Under the pieces are notes generated by a model. It did not search any database. It was not told the DNA's origin and saw nothing but the letters and a program-made list of their open reading frames with translations. Positions 1 to 5,388 of a stretch of 6,418 bases of DNA are shown here, piece by piece. The DNA comes from a bacterium (GTDB lineage: Bacteria; Tectomicrobia; Entotheonellia; Entotheonellales; Entotheonellaceae), in assembly GCA_027294925.1 (NCBI GenBank), contig JAPULM010000032.1:1-6418 (forward strand), given 5' to 3'. Positions within the stretch are counted from its first letter, which is position 1; each line of letters opens with the position of its first letter. The translations under genes were made by a program, and so were the position numbers.

Positions 1-160
1 CACCGCAACACACCGCGTAGAGATACCCTACGATGAATGCTCGTCCACGCATATCAGAGCAAGGCGCTTTTTTGTGCCGGAGAATGACCTATTCCAGCAT
101 CCGTGTTTGGCTGCAGTGATGTCTGTGGGCAGTGTTGACTATAACCATCTGATGCGGTAA
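1..160 (+). CDS. 3' end of an unrecognised protein-coding gene (5' end outside window)
   Basis: The frame starting at base 2 is open from the window edge for 52 codons and ends at TAA 158-160. The other two plus-strand frames close within about 35 bases. The readable tail includes the stretches VEIPYDECSSTHIRARRFF and FVPENDLFQHPCLAAVMSVG, and ends SVDYNHLMR. Composition is that of a normal soluble globular protein, with no transmembrane segment or low complexity. I do not recognise the family, and no function can be assigned from a tail this short. The gene runs in the same direction as the cupin that starts 70 bases downstream, so the two could be co-transcribed. Coding status rests only on the open frame and plausible residue mix; 52 open codons can occur by chance, so this is a moderate call. 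Confidence 0.5.
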   Translation, partial: TATHRVEIPYDECSSTHIRARRFFVPENDLFQHPCLAAVMSVGSVDYNHLMR

Positions 161-217
161 AAAGAGGCAGGAGGCGAAGGGGGATACTTATTCTGTTGTT
201 ATCGATCCAACATACAT

Positions 218-226
218 AAAGGAGAG
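218..226 (+). promoter_or_regulatory. Strong ribosome binding site of the cupin gene
   Basis: The sequence AAAGGAGAG lies with its GGAG core 6 bases before the ATG at 231. It is close to the consensus Shine-Dalgarno and fixes this start. No convincing sigma-70 promoter pair was found in the 70-base gap before it. A second purine-rich AGGAGG at 169-174 has no suitable start codon behind it. Confidence 0.75.
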
Positions 227-230
227 CACC

Positions 231-608
231 ATGGACCCGCTACTCGCACCCATTGAGGGCGCTGACCGTCAGGAGATTGCTGGTATAACAGTGGACACTG
301 TCCAGGCTGCAAACGGCCGCATCAAACGGCTGGTGTATCCACCGGGATTCCGTTGGTCCACGCACCTGAAGCCCCTCGTCGGCACGGCGTTCTGCATGCA
401 TGCGCACATCGGCTTCTTGGTCAGAGGACATGTGCAAGGAGCGTATGCCGACGGCTGCGCTTTTGACTACATCGCCCCACAGGTTGTGGTGATTGAGCCT
501 GGACACGACGCTTGGATCGTCGGTGACGAGACGGCAGTGATGATCCAGTTCGATGCCGAAGGTGGAACGGCAAGCCACTTTGGACTCCCCGAGGAACACC
601 ATCACTGA
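231..608 (+). CDS. Small single-domain cupin protein
   Basis: This 125-residue protein has the form of the compact RmlC-like cupins. A leading segment with RWSTHLKPLVGT (about 41-52) precedes a first motif with HAHIGFLVRG (57-66) and an acidic-turn segment, YADGCAFDY. The second motif, VIEPGHDAWIVGDE (87-100), carries H92. The HxH pair (57, 59) and H92 could bind a metal. The glutamate usual in cupin motif 1 is not visible, as in the related small-cupin group with PGHDAW that I recall, so metal binding and catalysis are uncertain. The protein ends in EEHHH, a natural histidine tail. Length and the strong ribosome binding site support the ATG at 231. The cupin converges on larC with only 19 bases between stop codons and shows no functional link to it. 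A role in ligand sensing, isomerisation or dioxygenation is possible; none can be chosen. Confidence 0.85.
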   Translation: MDPLLAPIEGADRQEIAGITVDTVQAANGRIKRLVYPPGFRWSTHLKPLVGTAFCMHAHIGFLVRGHVQGAYADGCAFDYIAPQVVVIEPGHDAWIVGDETAVMIQFDAEGGTASHFGLPEEHHH

Positions 609-627
609 TAACCACGACCGTTTCGAG

Positions 628-1788
628 CTATGCTTGTGCTCCGGTGAGCCAGACGGCAGCCAGACGAGCGGCTTCCGCATATACCAAACGTACTGGGACT
701 TTTTGCTCTACAGCCTTACGCTTACACGCCTCGTATTCCGGAGCCGCTTGCACAATATTGCCGTCTAATACCCCGCATTTGACCGGAATCATGCCGTAGC
801 ATGTTTCAACTTGACGCATAGAACGGTCGAGCTTTTGGCGCCATACGTCATACCCCCGTACGCCAAAGGTTGAGGTTTCTTGTAGGAGGGTTCGTGACAA
901 GCGATTAACCGCCGCTGCCGGGGCCAACACCGTGAGTTTGTGGGCGGGGCGGCCTTTTTTCATCAGAATGGGTGTAAGGGTGACATCAAGGGCGCCTTGG
1001 GCAAACAGACGTTCAAAAATCATTTCATAGAATTCAGGGTTCATGTCATCGATATTGGTTTCCATGACCGCAATCCGATCGGCCGACGCTTGGCAGTCGG
1101 TCTCGCCGATGATGGCCTGTAGTCCGCTGCTGTCGTCTCCTGCGGTATCAAGCGAGGCGCCATGTCCTGTGGTGTCCAGTGCGATCATGGGAAGCGGGCC
1201 AAAGCTAGCGGACAAGGGCACTAGAATGGCTACGCCGTCAATCGTTGTTAATGTATGGGCTGTCTGTTCTCCGTATACGGTGGCGCCTCGGACAAGTGCG
1301 GTGGCTAAGGCGTTAGGGTTGGCCCCGAGATTAATTGGCGCGGCAACAATCTGGTCGATTGATAATACCTCTAGTGCGGCGGTGATGCCACTAGCCAGAT
1401 AGAGCAGTATTGGCATATAGGGCGACTGTAACGCAATATCGCGGTCTTGTTCGCCATGCATGCTGCTTAGAGCGTCCGTGAAATGTGCTACTATTTGCAG
1501 CAAGCGTTGGGTGAGTCTTGCCGGCGTGGTTTGTTGCTTAATGAGGTCGCATAGGGAGGTATAGGTATGCCGGGCAAGGAAGGCATCAAGGGACGGTGTA
1601 GGCAAGCCTAAGCAGGTTGCGGTGCAATCCCTGCGTGCCTGTCGTTGCACAGCGAGTTGTACGGTGGGAAGTTGCAGCCGGCGCCAGGTTTCTTGCACGG
1701 TGGCAAGCGGTGCGCCAGCGTCAATGAGTGCTCCTAGCAGCCCGAGTCCGCTGACGCCCTCAGGGCCCTGCACATAGACGACACGCAT
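628..1788 (-). CDS. larC: LarC-family nickel insertion protein (divergent N-terminal half)
   Basis: LarC (formerly DUF111) is the CTP-dependent cyclometallase that inserts nickel into pyridinium-3,5-bisthiocarboxylic acid mononucleotide, the last step of nickel-pincer nucleotide synthesis. The 386-residue product has a convincing C-terminal half. ETNIDDMNPEFYE (243-255) is followed by GALDVTLTPILMKKGRPAHK, the ETSTFGVR segment, VKCGVLDG and APEYEACKRKA. The N-terminal half aligns in outline (GVSGLGLLGALIDAG at 11-25, SFGPLP at 195-200), but the usual SGDM, HRHL, HFHEVG/DSIVDIVG, AHG/PVPAPA and TPTGAA signatures are altered or missing. Unlike Lactiplantibacillus plantarum, where larC needs a frameshift, this is one uninterrupted frame. 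The ATG at 1788 has GAGGGAA eight bases upstream. It lies downstream of larB, separated by 216 bases. Family assignment is firm; whether it is a fully active nickel cyclometallase is not. Confidence 0.9.
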   Translation of the reverse strand: MRVVYVQGPEGVSGLGLLGALIDAGAPLATVQETWRRLQLPTVQLAVQRQARRDCTATCLGLPTPSLDAFLARHTYTSLCDLIKQQTTPARLTQRLLQIVAHFTDALSSMHGEQDRDIALQSPYMPILLYLASGITAALEVLSIDQIVAAPINLGANPNALATALVRGATVYGEQTAHTLTTIDGVAILVPLSASFGPLPMIALDTTGHGASLDTAGDDSSGLQAIIGETDCQASADRIAVMETNIDDMNPEFYEMIFERLFAQGALDVTLTPILMKKGRPAHKLTVLAPAAAVNRLSRTLLQETSTFGVRGYDVWRQKLDRSMRQVETCYGMIPVKCGVLDGNIVQAAPEYEACKRKAVEQKVPVRLVYAEAARLAAVWLTGAQA

Positions 1789-1794
1789 GTTGTG

Positions 1795-1801
1795 TTCCCT
1801 C
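1795..1801 (-). promoter_or_regulatory. Ribosome binding site of larC
   Basis: On the minus strand GAGGGAA lies about 8 bases before the ATG at 1788. It supports this start and shows that larC can be translated independently, despite the long gap after larB. Confidence 0.6.
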
Positions 1802-1883
1802 GGTATTGCCTCTTACGACATATCTCCGCCATGCTGGCAGCTAAGTACCTGAGCATAAATTTTCGCATATCGACTCGAGGCTT

Positions 1884-1941
1884 GGAAATTGCGGATGGTG
1901 GAATAAACCCTTGATCTTCAATTCCGCATTCCGCAATCCGC
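1884..1941. repeat. Imperfect inverted repeat made of 7-bp ATTCCGC-like units
   Basis: The right arm (1921-1941) is three tandem 7-bp units: ATTCCGC, ATTCCGC, AATCCGC. The left arm (1884-1904), read on the opposite strand, is ATTCCAC, CATCCGC, AATTTCC. The arms pair at 15 of 21 positions across a 16-base spacer. A shorter register, 1890-1904 against 1928-1942, pairs at 13 of 15. The element is intergenic and could fold on either strand. It resembles the short dispersed palindromic elements found between genes in many genomes. It lacks a following T-run, so it is not a standard intrinsic terminator. An mRNA-stability or attenuation role between larB and larC is possible. Confidence 0.7.
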
Positions 1942-2004
1942 ATTAGCGCTACTCTGCCTGCCGATACGTGCGGACAGCATGCAAAAGAACTTTTGTCAAG
2001 GCAC

Positions 2005-2778
2005 TTAGGCGGCCGAGACCGGCGGCGTTTCACCGAGGAGGTTGATGGTGTGCGCCATGTATCCCGCCCCGAATCCATTATCGATATTTACCACTGCGAC
2101 GCCGGCCGCGCAACTGTTGAGCATGGCTAACAAGGGCGCCAGACCATGGAAATTGGCGCCGTAGCCCACGCTTGTTGGCACGGCAATGACAGGTTTGTCC
2201 ACCAAGCCACCTACCACGCTGGGCAGCGCGCCTTCCATGCCGGCCACGACGATGATAACGCGTGCCGCGATCAGTTGAGCTTGTGTGTCAAGCAAACGAT
2301 GCAGGCCTGCGACGCCAACGTCATATACCGTTTGCACTGTGCTGCCCAGCGTCTGTGCCGTGACAACCGCTTCTGCGGCTACGGGTAAGTCTGAGGTGCC
2401 GGCTGACACCACAAGGATAACGCCTGTGGTTGCCGGGCGATCTGTCTGCCGCACTGAGACCGTACGGGCAAGCTCGTTGTATGCGGCCTTCGGCTCCAAT
2501 GTTAAAAGTGCCTGGGCGATAGCGGGCGAAACGCGCGTTGCAAGTAGGTCGCTTTGCTGATCAAGTATACGTTCTGCAATGTGACGCACCTGCTCAAGCG
2601 TTTTCCCCTCGCAGTAGATGACCTCAGGAATACCCTGGCGCAGAGCGCGATGGTGGTCTATACGGGCAAAACCAATATCTTCATACGGCAAAAACCGTAA
2701 GCGTTGTAGCCCTTCTTCCGGGGTGGTGGTACCGGCAGCGATGGCGTGTAGTAATTGTTCAATTTGATCCCGATTCAT
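2005..2778 (-). CDS. larB: LarB, NPN cofactor biosynthesis carboxylase/hydrolase
   Basis: LarB starts nickel-pincer nucleotide synthesis in the cytoplasm. It carboxylates the pyridinium ring of nicotinic acid adenine dinucleotide and hydrolyses the phosphoanhydride, giving pyridinium-3,5-biscarboxylic acid mononucleotide and AMP. The 257-residue product is a near-canonical member. It has an N-terminal helical part with ARIDHHRALRQGIPEVIYCEGKT (38-60), then a PurE-like domain with SAGTSDLPVA (125-134), YDVGVAGLHRLL, VAGMEGALPSVVGGL (178-192), VPTSVGYGANF and MLNSCAAGVAVVNIDNGFGAGY (219-240). C223 in NSCAAG matches the cysteine (Cys221 in the L. plantarum enzyme) reported to form the covalent substrate adduct. 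The ATG at 2778 has AGAGGA immediately after the gpsA stop, so translation is probably coupled to gpsA. LarE, the sulfur-donating partner, is not in this window. Confidence 0.96.
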   Translation of the reverse strand: MNRDQIEQLLHAIAAGTTTPEEGLQRLRFLPYEDIGFARIDHHRALRQGIPEVIYCEGKTLEQVRHIAERILDQQSDLLATRVSPAIAQALLTLEPKAAYNELARTVSVRQTDRPATTGVILVVSAGTSDLPVAAEAVVTAQTLGSTVQTVYDVGVAGLHRLLDTQAQLIAARVIIVVAGMEGALPSVVGGLVDKPVIAVPTSVGYGANFHGLAPLLAMLNSCAAGVAVVNIDNGFGAGYMAHTINLLGETPPVSAA

Positions 2779-2787
2779 CCAGTCTGA

Positions 2788-2793
2788 TCCTCT
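2788..2793 (-). promoter_or_regulatory. Ribosome binding site of larB abutting the gpsA stop
   Basis: Minus-strand AGAGGA begins directly after the TAG of gpsA (2796-2794) and sits 9 bases before the larB ATG. The arrangement suggests that larB translation is coupled to gpsA within one transcript. Confidence 0.65.
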
Positions 2794-3813
2794 CTAGACG
2801 TCTTCTTGCTTCAGAGATCGGGTCATCAGGGCGGTGACAGCTTCGCGAGGCGTCATCTGCTCGTGCAGCAAGGCGTGGACTTGTCTGACAATCGGCATTT
2901 CAACTTGATATTTCTTGCTCAGAACAAGCGCTGAAGCAGCTGTTGTTACACCTTCGGCAACGGCCCGCATGTGATGCAAAATATCCTGCAGTTTTTTGTC
3001 CTGGCCCAATTGGACGCCGACGGCGTAATTACGGCTGAGATCACCTGTGCTTGTTAACACTAAATCACCCATTCCGGACAACCCGGCAAAGGTTTGTGCT
3101 TTGGCGCCCATGGCGACACCCAGCGTTGCCATTTCGGCCAATCCTCGGGTAATTAGGGCCGCACGCGCATTAAACCCAAAACATAAACCATCGCACACCC
3201 CGGCCGCAATCGCCATGACATTTTTTAGCGCACCGCCAAGTTCGACACCCAACACATCCATGTTGGTGTAGACGCGAAACTCGGAGGTGTTAAATAACTG
3301 CTGGATGGTTTCGGCAACACGGCGGCGACTTGAGGCCACAACCACAGCAGTGGGAATACCCTGGCTGACTTCACGCGCAAACGACGGACCGGAGAGAACC
3401 GCAATATTCACTTGCTTGGCGGACGGTATGACGTCGTTCAAAACTTGTGACATGGTCAGCAGAGACTCTGCCTCAATGCCTTTGGTGGCGCTGGTGACGA
3501 ATGCGTGTGGCGCAATAAGTGGCGCTAACCTCTGCCAAATTGTGCGTACGGCATGCGACGGTACAACCGATACAAACTGCCGGGTGTCTTGGGCGGCTAC
3601 AGCGACATCGGCTGTTGGCGTTACATTGGGGTGAACGGGGATGCCTGGTAAATATGCCGTATTGACCCGTGTGTTGGCAATATGCTCGGCCAGGGCCCAC
3701 TGGCGCACCCATAAGCGTACTTGGTAGCCCTTAGAGGCCAGTAAATTCGCCAGCGTGGTGCCCCAAGCCCCAGCCCCGATGACCGCTATGTGTCGATTGG
3801 CAGTGTGTTCCAA
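2794..3813 (-). CDS. gpsA: NAD(P)-dependent sn-glycerol-3-phosphate dehydrogenase GpsA
   Basis: GpsA reduces dihydroxyacetone phosphate to sn-glycerol 3-phosphate with NAD(P)H in the cytoplasm, supplying the backbone of membrane phospholipids. The 339-residue length is normal. The Rossmann nucleotide loop is IGAGAWGTTLA (12-22). SVVPSHAVR (82-90) and the ATKGIE segment (109-114, with K111) follow, then SGPSFAREV (141-149). The catalytic lysine is K197 in GGALKNVMAIAAG. Substrate- and cofactor-contact motifs GLSGMGDL (244-251) and SRNY (260-263) are intact. The start is TTG at 3813, supported by GAGGAA nine bases upstream and by the glycine-rich loop falling at the usual distance from the N-terminus; the nearest upstream ATG (3830) is out of frame. 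It lies 34 bases after glpK and 15 before larB, all one direction. Function is confident. Confidence 0.97.
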   Translation of the reverse strand: MEHTANRHIAVIGAGAWGTTLANLLASKGYQVRLWVRQWALAEHIANTRVNTAYLPGIPVHPNVTPTADVAVAAQDTRQFVSVVPSHAVRTIWQRLAPLIAPHAFVTSATKGIEAESLLTMSQVLNDVIPSAKQVNIAVLSGPSFAREVSQGIPTAVVVASSRRRVAETIQQLFNTSEFRVYTNMDVLGVELGGALKNVMAIAAGVCDGLCFGFNARAALITRGLAEMATLGVAMGAKAQTFAGLSGMGDLVLTSTGDLSRNYAVGVQLGQDKKLQDILHHMRAVAEGVTTAASALVLSKKYQVEMPIVRQVHALLHEQMTPREAVTALMTRSLKQEDV

Positions 3814-3822
3814 CGTTTTGGG

Positions 3823-3828
3823 TTCCTC
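3823..3828 (-). promoter_or_regulatory. Ribosome binding site deciding the TTG start of gpsA
   Basis: Minus-strand GAGGAA lies 9 bases before TTG 3813-3811, within the 34-base gap after glpK. There is no in-frame ATG close to the expected N-terminus, so this site is the main evidence for the unusual start codon. Confidence 0.6.
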
Positions 3829-3847
3829 ATGCGGTCTGCCGGGTGGA

Positions 3848-5365
3848 TTACAGCTCGGTTCCCGACGCTGCTATCGTCCAGCCGCGTGTGCGTTGGACCG
3901 CCTCTTGCCATCCCCTGTAGAGCTGGTCACGACGCGGGGTGGACATGTGTGGCAAATAGGACTTTGCCATCGTCCAATTTTTGGCGATTTGCTGTTGGTG
4001 TTCCCAGTAGCCGACAGTGAGCCCTGCCAGATAGGCCGCGCCGAGAGCCGTTGTTTCGATGACATACGGACATTGTACCGGTAGTTGTAACATATCGCTT
4101 TGAAATTGCATAGCGAGATCGTTTGCCGCGGCGCCGCCATCGGCCCGGAGCAGTGAGATTGCTGTACCGGAAGCGGTCGTCATGCTCTCAATGACGTCTC
4201 GTGTCTGGTACGCCATCGCCTCCAGAGCGGCCCGGACAATATGGGCGCGGCGGGTACCGTGTGTTATGCCGATCAGCATGCCCCGCGCATACATATCCCA
4301 ATGCGGTGCGCCAAGGCCCGTAAAAGCGGGTACCAGATACAAACCATCCGTGTCAGGCACTGTTGCAGCGAGCGCCTCACTGTCGGCAGCATTGGTGATC
4401 ATGCCTAATTCATCACGCAACCATTGGATCGTCGAGCCTGTCGCGAAGATACTGCCCTCAAGCGCATAGGTGGTCTGCCCATTGAGTTGCCAGGCAATGG
4501 TGGTGAGTAAGCCCTGGGTGGTAGGAACGGGCTGGGCACCTGTATTCATCAGGACAAATGAGCCGGTCCCGTAGGTATTTTTTACCATGCCGGGTTGAAA
4601 ACAAGCTTGTCCAAACAGCGCGCCTTGTTGATCGCCAATAATCCCCCCAATAGGAATTGCTGCTCCATCGAAATGGGCCGATGCCGTGATGCCGAAGTTA
4701 CTACTCGAGTCCTGTACCTCTGGCAATATTGCCTCTGGGATATCAAATGCACGCAGAAGTTCCTGGTCCCAACATTTATCGTAAATATTGTAGAGCATCG
4801 TGCGTGAGGCGTTAGACGGATCGGTGCAGTGGCGTTTGCCACCGCTTAAATGGTACAGGAGCCAGGTGTCAACGGTTCCAAATGCTAACTGACCCTGCTG
4901 CGCCCGCCGGCGTGCGCCCGGAACGTGATCGAGCAACCATTGAACTTTGGTGGCGGAAAAATAGGCGTCTAGAACCAAGCCGGTACGCTGCTGGATCTCC
5001 TGTTCCCAGCCTTGCTGGCGCAAGGTCTCTACCAGCGGCGCCGTTCGGCGGCATTGCCATACAATGGCGGGGTAAATGGGCTTGCCATTACCTCGATCCC
5101 AAAGCAGGGTGGTTTCACGTTGGTTGGTAAGTCCAATGCTTGCCACTTGTGTCGGAGCTACATGAGCTTGTTGCAACACACGTTGCGCCGAGGTCAGCTG
5201 CGTTTGCCAGATCTCATGCGGGTCGTGTTCCACCCATCCGGGCTGTGGGTAATGTTGCGGCAAAGGCTGGCTGTTTTGTTGGACCAGGCGGCCTGCACGA
5301 TCAAATAGAATGGCTCGTGAGCTACTTGTTCCCTGATCGAGTGCTAAAATATAGGTATCTACCAT
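3848..5365 (-). CDS. glpK: Glycerol kinase GlpK
   Basis: GlpK phosphorylates glycerol with ATP to sn-glycerol 3-phosphate, trapping it in the cytoplasm. The 505-residue FGGY-family protein has the full canonical set: LDQGTSSSR (9-17) at the phosphate loop, GWVEHDP (43-49), and TNQRETT (80-86). Glycerol-contact residues R83, E84, Y135 and D245 fall at the same numbers as in E. coli. GDQQGALFGQ and NTYGTGSFVL follow, then LVPAFTGLGAPHW and the late ADGGAAAND segment. Regulation probably differs from E. coli: the fructose-1,6-bisphosphate contact Arg236 is Ala here. The loop HFDG (H231 onward) occupies the place of the HPr-phosphorylated histidine loop (YHFYG) of Gram-positive enzymes, but the tyrosines are missing. 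The ATG at 5365 lies 23 bases after the TonB-like stop, and no Shine-Dalgarno is visible in that gap, so coupling to the upstream gene is possible. gpsA follows 34 bases downstream. Confidence 0.98.
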   Translation of the reverse strand: MVDTYILALDQGTSSSRAILFDRAGRLVQQNSQPLPQHYPQPGWVEHDPHEIWQTQLTSAQRVLQQAHVAPTQVASIGLTNQRETTLLWDRGNGKPIYPAIVWQCRRTAPLVETLRQQGWEQEIQQRTGLVLDAYFSATKVQWLLDHVPGARRRAQQGQLAFGTVDTWLLYHLSGGKRHCTDPSNASRTMLYNIYDKCWDQELLRAFDIPEAILPEVQDSSSNFGITASAHFDGAAIPIGGIIGDQQGALFGQACFQPGMVKNTYGTGSFVLMNTGAQPVPTTQGLLTTIAWQLNGQTTYALEGSIFATGSTIQWLRDELGMITNAADSEALAATVPDTDGLYLVPAFTGLGAPHWDMYARGMLIGITHGTRRAHIVRAALEAMAYQTRDVIESMTTASGTAISLLRADGGAAANDLAMQFQSDMLQLPVQCPYVIETTALGAAYLAGLTVGYWEHQQQIAKNWTMAKSYLPHMSTPRRDQLYRGWQEAVQRTRGWTIAASGTEL

Positions 5366-5388
5366 GATGACAAGACAACAATAAGAGG

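Larger units (their letters stand above)
1789..2004. other. 216-base spacer between larB and larC
   Basis: This is the longest non-coding gap in the window and breaks an otherwise tight gene series. It holds the larC ribosome binding site at its left end, an imperfect inverted repeat at 1884-1941, and a short perfect palindrome CAAAAG-aa-CTTTTG at 1982-1995 just after the larB stop. No credible full promoter was found. A TTGACA on the minus strand (1999-1994) has no acceptable -10 at 16-18 bases. No conserved small gene is evident; a frame crossing the gap on the minus strand (2078 to 1734) overlaps both flanking genes out of frame and looks like chance. Confidence 0.6.

Noticed and set aside
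166..183. Purine-rich stretch with AGGAGG before the cupin as a start site for another small gene
   Set aside because: No start codon at a suitable distance opens a frame of useful length. The true cupin ribosome binding site is at 218-226.
240..680. Minus-strand open frame of 146 codons over the cupin gene
   Set aside because: It is antisense to a recognisable cupin with a strong ribosome binding site, and its translation shows no family features.
1043..1402. Plus-strand open frame of 119 codons opposite larC
   Set aside because: It is antisense to conserved larC coding sequence and is explained by codon structure of the real gene.
1982..1995. Palindrome CAAAAG-aa-CTTTTG as a larB terminator
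   Set aside because: The stem is AT-rich and short, with a 2-base loop and no following T-run, so it would be too weak for intrinsic termination.
1994..1999. Perfect TTGACA on the minus strand after larB, a possible -35 for larC
   Set aside because: No TATAAT-like hexamer lies 16-18 bases downstream (TGTCCG and neighbours), so no promoter is called.
1734..2078. Minus-strand open frame of 114 codons bridging larB and larC
   Set aside because: It overlaps both well-supported genes out of frame, has no ribosome binding site, and its residue mix (many Cys, Arg, Ser) is not that of a normal protein.
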